Origin: Vibrio sp. FE10
GTDB taxonomy: Bacteria > Pseudomonadota > Gammaproteobacteria > Enterobacterales > Vibrionaceae
Assembly (NCBI RefSeq): GCF_030297155.1
Contig: NZ_AP028068.1
Location: 620,001 to 684,000 of the forward strand
Reading direction: 5' to 3'
Length of the DNA: 64,000 nucleotides
The first letter of the stretch is position 1; every line of letters starts with the position of its first letter. Below the pieces are notes generated by a model that did no database searches, had not been told where the DNA came from, and was given only the letters and a program-made list of their open reading frames with translations. The position numbers and the translations under genes are program-made. Shown here in pieces: positions 8,452-16,458 of the stretch.

Positions 8452-9045
8452 TTAAACCACTTTCCAGCTAGCGACCAAGCGCTCAACACCACTCCAAAAA
8501 TGAGTGTGGCTCGCTTGCTGCCCTCGCAATGAGTAAAACAAGTTCGCACTTAAATACAGACCATATAACTCAAAAGTGGCCTGTTTAGGGTCTAAATCGG
8601 CCCTGAACTGTTTGCTCTCAACCGCTTTTGCTACTTGAATCGTCAAGTAATCAATCCATACTGAAATGGTTTTCTGCAGTGCCTTCTGAATCACAGACGT
8701 TTCGCTGCCTGCATCTTTCCAAGCATCAATAAACATGCAGCTGCCTTGGAATGAATGATTCCAGCCCAGCCAATTATCAAGCAGCTGTTTCAATTTCGCT
8801 TCAATATCACCATCACCCAACTCTCTCGCAGGAATGATGACTCTTTCAGTGAATATGGCGTTGGAATACTCGAGTACTGAGAGTTGCAGGTTCTCTTTAG
8901 AGTTGAAGTGCGCGAACAAACCACTCTTAGACATGCCACACTGCTTGGCTAATTCGCCAATCGTTAAACTCTCAAGACCATTCTCACTCGCAAGTGCAAA
9001 TGCATGGCTCAAAATATACTCTTTGGTTATCTTTCCTTTGCTCAT
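8452..9045 (-). CDS. TetR family transcriptional regulator
   Basis: A 197-residue regulator. The helix-turn-helix lies in residues about 10-55 (ESLTIGELAKQCGMSKSGLFAHFNSKENL), typical of TetR/AcrR proteins. The C-terminal ligand domain (TetR_C-like, YLSANLFYSLRG) has no readable ligand. It is divergent from the AEC transporter at 9221 and upstream of the hydrolase at 7390, so either could be a target. A near-palindrome directly upstream (9079-9098) could be its autoregulatory operator. Confidence 0.93.
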   Translation of the reverse strand: MSKGKITKEYILSHAFALASENGLESLTIGELAKQCGMSKSGLFAHFNSKENLQLSVLEYSNAIFTERVIIPARELGDGDIEAKLKQLLDNWLGWNHSFQGSCMFIDAWKDAGSETSVIQKALQKTISVWIDYLTIQVAKAVESKQFRADLDPKQATFELYGLYLSANLFYSLRGQQASHTHFWSGVERLVASWKVV

Positions 9046-9078
9046 TATTCACCAATAATAAATCTGATGCTTTATTTT

Positions 9079-9098
9079 TAGCACGTTCGTACTTTTTT
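9079..9098. promoter_or_regulatory. Candidate TetR operator
   Basis: The imperfect dyad around AGCACGTTCGTACT lies 35-50 bp upstream of the tetR-like start, in the 175-bp divergent region with the transporter gene. TetR-family regulators commonly bind such sites next to their own gene. The assignment is by position and symmetry only. Confidence 0.35.
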
Positions 9099-9220
9099 TC
9101 AAGTTTTTTACTTAACCCTTGGTATTCATTTTGTATTATCAAAGAATTGTGGAAAAATGCGACAGTATTCAAAGGAATTTGAGTTAACCGATTATTGAGT
9201 TTAATAACTAGGGAAAGAGA

Positions 9221-10177
9221 ATGAACACACTTTGGGAACAGTTTGCGTTTTCGGCTTCGGTGACAGGTCCCATCTGTTTAATGCTGTTTCTTGGTGTCAT
9301 GCTCAAGCGAATCGGCTTAATCAATGACAACTTCATTGATGTCGCATCCAAGGTCGTGTTTCAAGTCACCCTGCCTGCAATGCTGTTTTTGAGCATTGTT
9401 CAGTCTAACCACGACTTTGCCGCAAGTGGAAAGCTCGTCATTTTTGGTTTAGTCGCCAACCTTGCCTTCTTCGTATTCACCACAGCAAGCACCAAAATAG
9501 CCTTTAAAAAGCCTCAAGACCAAGGCGTAATCGTACAAGGTGGCTTTCGTGCCAACACTGCTATTATCGGGCTTGCTTATGTTGCCAATATATACGGCAA
9601 CGATGGTGTCGCGCTCGCTGCTCTTTATGTCGCATCGCTGACTGTTCTCTATAACATTCAGGCAGTTATCGCGCTCACCCCAAAAGGTCAAGAGTCGGGT
9701 GAAAAAGCCATTCAAGTGATTGTTAAAACGCTCACCAAAAACCCTCTTATTATCTCGATCGCTATGGGTGTCTTGTTCTACTTACTATCGATTCCAGTAC
9801 CGAAAATGGTGACAGATGCAGGGCAGTATTTTGCCAATATGACGTTACCATTAGCCCTGCTATGTACTGGAGGGTCGCTTGATATACGCTCTCTGAAAAA
9901 AGATAAAGGCCCAACTTGGTTCTCTACGGGATACAAACTGGTTTTGGCTCCGCTACTGATCACTCTGGCTGCCCTGTTCTTCGGTTTTAGAGGCTTAGAT
10001 CTTGGTCTTATTTTCTTGATGAGCGCAGCGCCAACCGCAGCTGCAAGCTATGTTATGGCGCGTGCGATGGGTGGGAACTCCACATTGGCCGCCAATATTA
10101 TCGCGCTAACCACTGTCGTTTCGCTTATCACTTGTACGCTTGGCATATTTGCATTAACTGCAATGGATTTAATATAG
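9221..10177 (+). CDS. AEC family transporter (auxin efflux carrier-like)
   Basis: A 318-residue inner-membrane protein of about ten transmembrane segments, usual AEC length. Family features include the N-terminal LFLGVMLKRIGLI, GGFRANTAIIGLAYVANIYG near 107-126 and a C-terminal APTAAASYVMARAMGGN (about 271-287). AEC members export or exchange small organic acids; the substrate is unknown. The GGGAAAGAG site upstream supports the start. It is divergent from the TetR-like gene, which may control it. A non-T-tailed inverted repeat follows at 10208. Confidence 0.9.
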   Translation: MNTLWEQFAFSASVTGPICLMLFLGVMLKRIGLINDNFIDVASKVVFQVTLPAMLFLSIVQSNHDFAASGKLVIFGLVANLAFFVFTTASTKIAFKKPQDQGVIVQGGFRANTAIIGLAYVANIYGNDGVALAALYVASLTVLYNIQAVIALTPKGQESGEKAIQVIVKTLTKNPLIISIAMGVLFYLLSIPVPKMVTDAGQYFANMTLPLALLCTGGSLDIRSLKKDKGPTWFSTGYKLVLAPLLITLAALFFGFRGLDLGLIFLMSAAPTAAASYVMARAMGGNSTLAANIIALTTVVSLITCTLGIFALTAMDLI

Positions 10178-10207
10178 CTGCGACAGGCTTCAAAAAATCA
10201 ATATAAG

Positions 10208-10240
10208 CCTTAAATCAAAGGCCTCCAGCTTTGATTTAGG
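10208..10240. repeat. Inverted repeat between transporter and acyltransferase
   Basis: CCTTAAATCAAAG (10208-10220) pairs with CTTTGATTTAGG (10229-10240) around an 8-base loop. There is no T-run after it, so it may stabilise the mRNA end or act as a weak terminator. Confidence 0.6.
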
Positions 10241-10299
10241 ACTAACTGATTCCACATAAAGACTGTTAGATTTTACGAAATTTTTCTTAGAGATCTGAT

Positions 10300-11340
10300 A
10301 TGTCTTCCGTTCAACATACGCCTTCACAGCGCATCGCCAGTATCGAGTTAGGTCGAGTGGTTGCTATCTTGGCGATCATTGGCTTACACGGCCAGATGGC
10401 ACTTACTTATTGGCAAATCGATGAAGTGCCATGGATTGGTTATGTGCTTAACCAAGCCGCTCGCTTCGCTGTGCCTCTGTTCTTCCTTATTTCCGGCTAT
10501 CTGATCCAACCTAAGCTCACAGCGTCGCCTTGGACAACCTTCATCAACTACTCCAAACCACTACTCAAAGTTTGGTTGGTATGGAGCGTCATCTGCCTAG
10601 TCATGCCATTTAATCTCGCTAAGGTTGAAGAATTGGGTTACTTAGGCGAACGCCAAGGCTACTGGGGCTTTTTAATGAACACCCCGCTCAACTCTTTCTT
10701 AGAGGGTGGGCTGGTTCACTTATGGTTTATTCCTGCCCTTGTGTGTGCAGTTTTGATCATCGCCTTAATGGTTGAGATGAAACTCGACAAACTGCTATTG
10801 CCAACGGCTATTCTGCTTTACGTGTATGGTGTGTTGGCGGGCAGCTATGCGAGCTTAACCGACCTCAGCGCGCCATTCTTCACCCGTAACGGCCCGTTCT
10901 TTAGTACGTTAATGGTGACCTTGGGCTTCCTGATTCGTCAGCATCAATGGAAAGTATCATCAGCCAAGGCATTGGGATTATTAGCACTAGGCATGTTCAT
11001 TCACTTTGCTGAGGCAGCATGGCTAACCACGTTTGACATCGCATTCAACATGAATGATTTCTTGTTCGGTACTGCTCTATGGGGAATGGGCGTGTTTATG
11101 TGGCTTCTGGCTAATCCAAACATCGGTGATTACGCGTGGGTTCGTTCTATCTCGAATCGCATGCTAGGTATCTACGTTTGCCATCTGCTGATCATTATCG
11201 TGCTGTTCAATGTTTGCGGAGTCTTGGGTATCACGGAGCTCGGTAAAGATATCACCGTCTTCTTCGGCACCTTTATCCTGAGCTTTATGTTGGTCACTGG
11301 TATCGAAAAAACGCCACTACGACACGCGCTGCTTCGTTAG
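10300..11340 (+). CDS. Acyltransferase family 3 membrane protein
   Basis: A 346-residue integral membrane acyltransferase of the family that includes WecH and O-antigen acetylases. It has about ten membrane segments. The N-terminal IELGRVVAILAIIGLHG carries the family's conserved His (about residue 29), and RFAVPLFFLISGYLI follows at about 54-68. Such proteins O-acylate cell-surface sugars; the acceptor is unknown. The gene is monocistronic, ending before a bidirectional terminator at 11391. Confidence 0.88.
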   Translation: MSSVQHTPSQRIASIELGRVVAILAIIGLHGQMALTYWQIDEVPWIGYVLNQAARFAVPLFFLISGYLIQPKLTASPWTTFINYSKPLLKVWLVWSVICLVMPFNLAKVEELGYLGERQGYWGFLMNTPLNSFLEGGLVHLWFIPALVCAVLIIALMVEMKLDKLLLPTAILLYVYGVLAGSYASLTDLSAPFFTRNGPFFSTLMVTLGFLIRQHQWKVSSAKALGLLALGMFIHFAEAAWLTTFDIAFNMNDFLFGTALWGMGVFMWLLANPNIGDYAWVRSISNRMLGIYVCHLLIIIVLFNVCGVLGITELGKDITVFFGTFILSFMLVTGIEKTPLRHALLR

Positions 11341-11390
11341 TGTTTGTGCCTAACATCATCAGCTAAATCAATTTTAACCAGCCACAAAAA

Positions 11391-11426
11391 AGAAAGGCAA
11401 GATAACTTAATATCTTGCCTTTCTTT
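11391..11426. terminator. Bidirectional terminator
   Basis: A 14-bp perfect stem AGAAAGGCAAGATA/TATCTTGCCTTTCT with a 6-base loop has A-rich and T-rich flanks. It lies between the convergent acyltransferase and PTPS-like genes. Confidence 0.88.
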
Positions 11427-11464
11427 CATCATATTGGAACCGAGATTATCTCACTCGTGAGGTG

Positions 11465-12343
11465 CTATAGGAACGCCATCGCGCCTTTACCTACCCCTTC
11501 ATAAGCGACGATCTGTAGTGACTGGTTTTCTGCCAAGCTTGGGGCAACTTGATCCGCAATATAGCCTGCCAGTAATTCAACCGTGGTATCTGTTGGTAAG
11601 ATTTCCGTTTCACTCTTAGCAATCGCTAGCTCAAATTCGCCTTGTGGCGCCGTGTAGCAGAAACCATAGTGACTTTCATCATTAACACTGTTCGCGTGTT
11701 CACTCAGGTTCAATGAAGAGACCGAAACTTGGTCTTCTTTAGAACCTAAATAAATATCTTCCCAACGCTGAGCAAACGCCTGCTCGCGTTGTTCGTCACG
11801 TTGACCATCAACCAAGATTTCGACTGGAGAACGATGGCCATGTGCGATGCGCTGACAGTTACCATCGTGCTTTTTCAAGCCGTGAGTATAGTGGTAGAAC
11901 GCACCATTAATGTTTTCATGGCGAAGGGTAATCTCTAACCCTGTGACGTTACTTGGAAGGTTGTCGCGAAGAATATTATAAACGTGTGCGGTCACACTCT
12001 CGATGGTGATCGCCTCAGCATCAATCAGGCAGTATGCTTCATCAGGGCAATGCAGGTGCAAGCTCTTGTTACCACGCAGCACATCTACCTTAGAGTAACC
12101 GGCTTTGCTTGCTTGATGCACGATTGCAGCGTTTTTCATTGGCAGCAGTAAGCGGTGATCAACATGTTGATCAACCAGCTGTTTGATCTGCTTTTTGACT
12201 CTGCTAAAGTCCAGAACCATGCTCATTTCGTTCAGTTCACCAGACATGGTGACATCTAAAATCCAACTATCTCCTACGACCCCTCTGTGTTCACAGATAT
12301 ATGAAGAATCGATAACGGTAAGGTCTCTTACAAATAGGTTCAA
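11465..12343 (-). CDS. Tandem 6-pyruvoyl/6-carboxytetrahydropterin synthase-like protein
   Basis: A 292-residue protein with two PTPS/QueD-type halves; ordinary QueD is about 120-140 residues. The N-terminal half keeps VLDF (43-46), the catalytic Asp62-His63 pair and Glu115 but lacks the zinc-binding HxH. The C-terminal half has the missing parts: His154, the nucleophile Cys163 and HGH (168-170), plus Glu282, but no Asp-His pair. The parts of one active site thus appear split between two fused half-degenerate domains. The family acts in queuosine or pterin synthesis; the reaction here is unproven. The start is TTG at 12343 with AAGGAG six bases upstream. The leader is structured. Confidence 0.85.
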   Translation of the reverse strand: MNLFVRDLTVIDSSYICEHRGVVGDSWILDVTMSGELNEMSMVLDFSRVKKQIKQLVDQHVDHRLLLPMKNAAIVHQASKAGYSKVDVLRGNKSLHLHCPDEAYCLIDAEAITIESVTAHVYNILRDNLPSNVTGLEITLRHENINGAFYHYTHGLKKHDGNCQRIAHGHRSPVEILVDGQRDEQREQAFAQRWEDIYLGSKEDQVSVSSLNLSEHANSVNDESHYGFCYTAPQGEFELAIAKSETEILPTDTTVELLAGYIADQVAPSLAENQSLQIVAYEGVGKGAMAFL

Positions 12344-12349
12344 GTTAAA

Positions 12350-12412
12350 CTCCTTAGTGCTTTAATGAGATACGGGAGGCTGAATAATGTTCAGCAGGCA
12401 CTTCGTCTCATT
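12350..12412 (-). promoter_or_regulatory. Foldable leader of the PTPS-like gene, candidate cis-regulatory RNA
   Basis: On the minus strand, AATGAGA-CG pairs with CG-TA-TCTCATT (ends 12412 and 12364) to enclose a second stem GCTGAA-catta-TTCAGC. In addition AGTGC in the internal loop (12402-12398) is complementary to GCACT (12360-12356), which directly abuts the AAGGAG ribosome-binding site (12355-12350). A pseudoknot next to the site is the layout of a translational riboswitch. The base pairing is visible; ligand and function are not. It matches no class I can name. Confidence 0.4.
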
Positions 12413-12573
12413 GATGTCTGATAAAATAGGACGGGCAGAATGTTACAACGAGCTTATAAAGTCCACCTTTTTACACCGTCATTCGAGAAATGAACAAACT
12501 ACGCTCAATTTCCGCTAAAACATAGACTCGCCGCATGCTAATAGCCACATTTCAACTAGGGTTGCCAAGCGAT

Positions 12574-13398
12574 TCACGACAGGTTTTGCTTTAGCCACAA
12601 ACGCGGCGACATTCCCGCAACGTGCTGAAAAGCTCGAGCGAAGCCAGAATAGCTGTTGTACCCCACTTCGTCCGCCACCCAATTGATGGGCTTGTTCTGT
12701 AACAGCAACGACTGAGCCACAGACACCCGCCACTTTTGTACATAGTCACCTGGGGTTTCACCGACTTCACGCTTGAACGCTTCTATAAACTGAGTTCGCG
12801 ACATCGCTGCCAATGAAGCCATTTGCTCGATCGAAAAGTGGCGAGCAGGCATTAGATGAATCGCAGTAACGACCGGAGCAAGCCGCGGATGAGCAAGCGC
12901 AGAAAATACACCTTGATCGATCTGCTGTTGTTCAATGAGATGGCGGAAAATCAAAGCCATTAACGCATCACTCAACTTATCCATTAAGTATTGCTGCCCT
13001 GATGACTCTTGGCTCGATTCTCGAAATAACACCTCTATCACAGGCATTAAGTTAGGTGCGTCCTCAAACGGAATCACGATCACATCAGGAAGCGCAGACA
13101 ACAATGGATTCATCTGCCCTGCTCGATATTCCACACTCGCACACACGATTTCCGCGCCACCTCCGAAACCTTCAATTGCGTGTGGTGTGCTATTGGGTAA
13201 ATAGACGATACAAGGTTGGGAGAGCTTCCTGTGTTCCGTATTAGCACTCGACAGAGTCAACTCACCGGCACTCAATACGTGAAGATGCCCCTCTTTGCCT
13301 TGTTGCGCGTTAAACGACGACACTCCACACAGGTTCCCAGAATAGAAAACGCCAGTGCGTATCGAGAAGTGTTCCATTAGTTGTGACAGCAGATCCAT
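12574..13398 (-). CDS. AraC family transcriptional regulator (cupin_6 type)
   Basis: A 274-residue AraC/XylS regulator. The N-terminal cupin (about 1-125, LHVLSAGELTL, CIVYLPNSTPHAIEG) is typical of the cupin_6 subgroup that senses small molecules. The C-terminal double helix-turn-helix (about 170-272) includes FSIEQMASLAAMSRTQFIEAFKREVGETP and a second helix around WVADEVGYNSYSGFARAF. It is divergent from the YHS-domain gene at 13509 with a 110-bp gap, making that gene its most likely target. Confidence 0.92.
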   Translation of the reverse strand: MDLLSQLMEHFSIRTGVFYSGNLCGVSSFNAQQGKEGHLHVLSAGELTLSSANTEHRKLSQPCIVYLPNSTPHAIEGFGGGAEIVCASVEYRAGQMNPLLSALPDVIVIPFEDAPNLMPVIEVLFRESSQESSGQQYLMDKLSDALMALIFRHLIEQQQIDQGVFSALAHPRLAPVVTAIHLMPARHFSIEQMASLAAMSRTQFIEAFKREVGETPGDYVQKWRVSVAQSLLLQNKPINWVADEVGYNSYSGFARAFQHVAGMSPRLWLKQNLS

Positions 13399-13508
13399 GC
13401 ATCCTCCGAACGATTCGCTTACTTTTTAGTTCTTTTGTCCCTTTATAGACCGGACGAGTGGGCTAAATTACTTCAAACAAGATAACTAACACTGACAAGG
13501 AACTTGAT

Positions 13509-13985
13509 ATGTCACACATGAAATCGACCAGTCAAAAAATCACGCTATTGGCCGCGCTACTTGGAACCAGCTTTTCTTTAATGGCCGCAGATCTTGATAT
13601 GAGCGTCGACAACAATGACCTCGCCATTAAAGGTTATGACCCTGTCGCTTACTTTGCCAATGAAGGGCCAGTTAAAGGCACATCTGAGTTCACAGCGACT
13701 TATAAGAATGCGATTTATAACTTTGTGAGCAGTGAAAACCGAGATGAATTCCGAGCTAACCCACAAGCTTATGCACCTCAATATGGCGGCTATTGTGCCT
13801 TTGGTGTGGCAATGGGTAAGAAATTTGAAACAGACCCACTAGCTTGGAAAGTAGAAGATGGGAAGCTGTACTTGAACTTAGATAAGTCAGTTCAAAAACG
13901 TTGGTTGGAGAACACACAAGAATTCATCCAAGACGCCAACAGCAATTGGACCACTATAAAAACCGTCGAAGCCTATAAGCTTTAA
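13509..13985 (+). CDS. Exported YHS domain protein
   Basis: A 158-residue protein with a signal peptide (about 1-26, ending LMAA-D). A YHS domain follows, carrying IKGYDPVAYF, YNFVSSENRDEF, PQYGGYCAFGVAMG and LNLDKSVQKRWLE. These secreted YHS proteins are associated with metal or redox chemistry in the periplasm, and the single Cys in GGYCAFG is conserved in the group as I know it. The start has AAGGAAC eight bases upstream. A terminator follows at 14023. It is divergent from the AraC regulator. Confidence 0.9.
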   Translation: MSHMKSTSQKITLLAALLGTSFSLMAADLDMSVDNNDLAIKGYDPVAYFANEGPVKGTSEFTATYKNAIYNFVSSENRDEFRANPQAYAPQYGGYCAFGVAMGKKFETDPLAWKVEDGKLYLNLDKSVQKRWLENTQEFIQDANSNWTTIKTVEAYKL

Positions 13986-14022
13986 GTTCTAGCATTCAAC
14001 GTTTATCCATTGCCCAGTAACA

Positions 14023-14057
14023 AAAACGGAAGCGACCGAACGCTTCCGTTTTCATTT
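14023..14057 (+). terminator. Terminator after YHS gene
   Basis: A 12-bp stem AAAACGGAAGCG/CGCTTCCGTTTT with a 6-base loop (14023-14052) continues into a T-rich tail. Confidence 0.88.
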
Positions 14058-14220
14058 TGACCGTCCAAAAATATAGGAAAACCGCCAACCATTGTTAACA
14101 CCACAATAAACAACGATATGTCGCTCAAGCTTATGAAAAATCAATAAACCCTCAGTACGAATCAAATCCATTTTTATTCTATACTCCTAAAAGATAAGCT
14201 TTTCTTTTCATGGAAGAATA

Positions 14221-14856
14221 ATGATATTACCTAGGATTTTGGTACTCGGGCTCTGTGCCTTCTCAACACTCACCTGCGCCACCCCATGGCAGTTCGTAAA
14301 AAGTGAAGATGGCATCATCATTGATAAGAGACCTCATAGCGAAGGCTTGGTAGAAATACGAGCACAAATGCAAACGCCCACCACCTATTCTGGTTTTTTA
14401 CTGTTATTAGAAGACAGCGAAAACGTACCAAACTGGATAGATAATGTGTCGAAAAGTCGTGTCTTGATGCAGATATCTAAGTCTGAAAACATCGTCTATA
14501 CCCAATTCAAAGCGCCATGGCCTGCCAGAGATAGAGATATGGTGACCTACTCAAAATACAGCATTGAAGATGGGCAGTTTGTCTTGTCGATTAAGGATGC
14601 GTCTAACTATTTAGCGAAAGAGTCAGGGTACATTCGAATTTATGATGTGGATGCGCTTTGGACATTGCAACCGCTCACCAATGGCAACAGTTACATCACC
14701 TATACCGCTTATGCGAACGCAGGTGGCATACTGCCAAATTGGCTAATGAACAAGTTATCGATTGGCAGTGCGCTGAGCACGTTTAAAGGATTGAAAGAAC
14801 AGCTACCAAAGTACCAAGGCCAACAGCACCCTAATCTGCCAAGCGAGTCTCGCTAG
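14221..14856 (+). CDS. START domain protein, exported
   Basis: A 211-residue protein with a signal peptide (about 1-20, ending TCATPW) and a START-like lipid-binding domain. Landmarks are WQFVKSEDGIIIDKR, ENVPNWIDNVSKSRVL, QFKAPWPARDRDMVTYSKY (the conserved PWP-x-RD loop) and a C-terminal GGILPNWLMNKLSI. Bacterial proteins of this type are presumed to bind hydrophobic ligands in the periplasm; the ligand is unknown. The start follows GGAAGA. It is convergent with the 14917 gene. Confidence 0.9.
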   Translation: MILPRILVLGLCAFSTLTCATPWQFVKSEDGIIIDKRPHSEGLVEIRAQMQTPTTYSGFLLLLEDSENVPNWIDNVSKSRVLMQISKSENIVYTQFKAPWPARDRDMVTYSKYSIEDGQFVLSIKDASNYLAKESGYIRIYDVDALWTLQPLTNGNSYITYTAYANAGGILPNWLMNKLSIGSALSTFKGLKEQLPKYQGQQHPNLPSESR

Positions 14857-14889
14857 CGATACATGTACAAGTTGTGGGAAGCTCACCTC

Positions 14890-14931
14890 TAAGGTTTTCT
14901 TGTTAGGGTCTTCTCGTTAAGGTCTTCTTGC
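14890..14931. repeat. Three imperfect 14-bp tandem units
   Basis: Units TAAGGTTTTCTTGT, TAGGGTCTTCTCGT and TAAGGTCTTCTTGC lie at 14890-14931 with a partial fourth copy. The array overlaps the stop codon of the minus-strand gene at 14917, so unit number would affect its last residues. Confidence 0.75.
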
Positions 14932-15447
14932 TAGGTCTCGAGCTAAAATAAGTGCCAAACCAAATACCTGAAGAAACAAGGCGATGTTCTTATAGAAAGC
15001 CATTTTCTCGTCGAGTCTTTGGATTAATTCAACCAAAGTCAGGTTATCCAAATAGTAGTTATCGATTCGAGTTCGCTGCGATTCTTGGGCACTGTTTATC
15101 AGCATCATAAGCTTAGATAAATTAGCCAACGAGATGGTGGGAACTTCATCATCAACCCAGCGCCTTAACTGACCTCGCAACGCTTCGTCTAAAGCGGTAG
15201 CGGGTTGAGCCCTTTCTGCTGATGATTTATCTAGGTGAATCAGAATCGCTTCACGCTTGCGCTCTAAGGTTTCGATCGTGTTCCAGGCCAGTTGTATTGA
15301 GTACACATTGCCGTATTTACGATCGTTGTATTCTGCTTTCTCCGCTTCAATTTTGTCTAACACTAAACTCGACATGACAATCGCCATGACGTTAAGTATA
15401 AGACCTGCGAGGACAATCGCCCAAGCAGGAGGAAGGCGCAATGCCAT
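14917..15447 (-). CDS. Membrane protein of unknown function (helical hairpin)
   Basis: A 176-residue protein with an N-terminal transmembrane segment (about 10-30, AIVLAGLILNVMAIVMSS), a long mainly helical polar domain and a second segment near the C-terminus (about 153-170). That topology resembles sensor input domains, but no signalling domain is attached. I do not recognise the family. It starts nine bases after the MAPEG gene stops, so the two are probably one transcript. The last codons lie in a 14-bp tandem repeat. Confidence 0.75.
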   Translation of the reverse strand: MALRLPPAWAIVLAGLILNVMAIVMSSLVLDKIEAEKAEYNDRKYGNVYSIQLAWNTIETLERKREAILIHLDKSSAERAQPATALDEALRGQLRRWVDDEVPTISLANLSKLMMLINSAQESQRTRIDNYYLDNLTLVELIQRLDEKMAFYKNIALFLQVFGLALILARDLARRP

Positions 15448-15455
15448 AGTCGTCC

Positions 15456-15845
15456 CTAGAACATTTTATCAAAAGGTAGATAAACTAAGTTTAGGACAAT
15501 CAAAGAGATCATGCAGATAAGCGTTAACACCATACCCACTTTTCGACCTTTGAAGTTCTTCGCTAAAATGCCTTTTGCATGAATAACTCGTCCCAGAATA
15601 AACGCTACGCCAAGTACGTGAATAAGCCAAACATCAGCACCATTCATCTCTAACAATCCCATCAAGATAACCGTGATTGGGATGTAATCCATTGCGTTAC
15701 TTTGTGCCGATCGAGCTATCTGCAACGACTCAACACCGCCATCGGCATGAGCAACAAGATTGATTCGCCTCTGCTTAATAACTTCAATCGCTAACCAAAT
15801 CATTACGACCGTCAGCAAGGCTGCGTAAAGTGCTGTTACCATCAT
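15456..15845 (-). CDS. MAPEG family membrane protein
   Basis: A 129-residue inner-membrane protein with four hydrophobic segments, the normal MAPEG topology and length. Diagnostic stretches are RINLVAHADGGVESLQIARSAQSNAMDYIPI (about 27-57), which holds the family's R-x-Q-x-N-x-x-E-like motif, and VLGVAFILGRVIHAKGI. Eukaryotic MAPEG proteins act on glutathione and eicosanoids; the role of bacterial YecN-like members is not established. Two adjacent Met codons begin the gene, and AGGGAAA spacing favours the second. It is first in a two-gene operon with the 14917 protein. Confidence 0.9.
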   Translation of the reverse strand: MMVTALYAALLTVVMIWLAIEVIKQRRINLVAHADGGVESLQIARSAQSNAMDYIPITVILMGLLEMNGADVWLIHVLGVAFILGRVIHAKGILAKNFKGRKVGMVLTLICMISLIVLNLVYLPFDKMF

Positions 15846-15935
15846 ATTTCCCTATTACTTGGAGTTTGTTGGGGGTGTTTCACCTGCCTATTAACGGATG
15901 AGGTCAACATAGAAGGATATTCGCGCCCGAACATT

Positions 15936-15953
15936 TGTAAGAGATCTCTCACA
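15936..15953. promoter_or_regulatory. VarA (GacA/UvrY) box upstream of csrB
   Basis: TGTAAGAGATCTCTCACA is an 18-bp near-perfect palindrome very close to the UvrY/GacA recognition sequence. It is centred about 170 bp upstream of the predicted csrB start; the E. coli csrB gene also has a distal UvrY site. It predicts control by the VarS/VarA two-component system. Confidence 0.8.
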
Positions 15954-16113
15954 TCGAACGTAAGAGATCACAATCAAGCTTCGCAGAAAATTCCTAAAAT
16001 ACAAACCCAACCCCTTGTTTTGTATGAATCCACGCATATTTATTTTAATGAGCGAGGATATTTATTTCCCAAGGTCAATTGCGAGCAAAGCCTCCACAGT
16101 GTTTAATACACAT

Positions 16114-16430
16114 GTCGACAGGGAGTTGGCAGGAACAGGAAAAAGCCTAATGGATTAGGTATCTTCAGGATGAAGATTTGATGGCTTAGGATGAGTTATC
16201 AGCAAGGAAGTTATGCTCTAGGATAGAGTCACTTGTCAGGATGATGAGTTAGCAAGGACACCGCTAGGAAGGCGATGAATTGGATAGGTTAAAGGATTTA
16301 GCCAGATCAAGGAACGATGCAGGAAGCATACGTTACCTTATTTAAAAGAATAAGTAACAACGTCGGTAGCAGGATGGCTACAAAAAGAATAGACCCCGTT
16401 TGGTGAAAGCCAAACGGGGTTTCCTTTTTT
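16114..16430 (+). ncRNA. csrB: CsrB-family regulatory RNA
   Basis: A roughly 317-nt non-coding transcript that titrates the RNA-binding regulator CsrA. The 5' end GTCGACAGGGAGT equals the start of E. coli csrB. I count 13 AGGA motifs plus GGGA and two TGGA, many in loops of short hairpins such as CTTC-AGGA-TGAAG and CTCT-AGGA-TAGAG. It ends in a classic terminator at 16393. A -10-like TAATAC lies at 16104-16109, and a VarA box lies upstream at 15936. No open reading frame is present. Vibrios often carry several Csr RNAs, so which paralogue this is remains open. Confidence 0.92.
16393..16430 (+). terminator. csrB terminator
   Basis: An 11-bp stem ACCCCGTTTGG/CCAAACGGGGT with a 6-base loop (16393-16420) is followed by TTCCTTTTTT. 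It sits 29 bp from the stop of the convergent yjiG. Confidence 0.93.
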
Positions 16431-16458
16431 GTGACGTTTGAAATCAAGCTGATTAACG

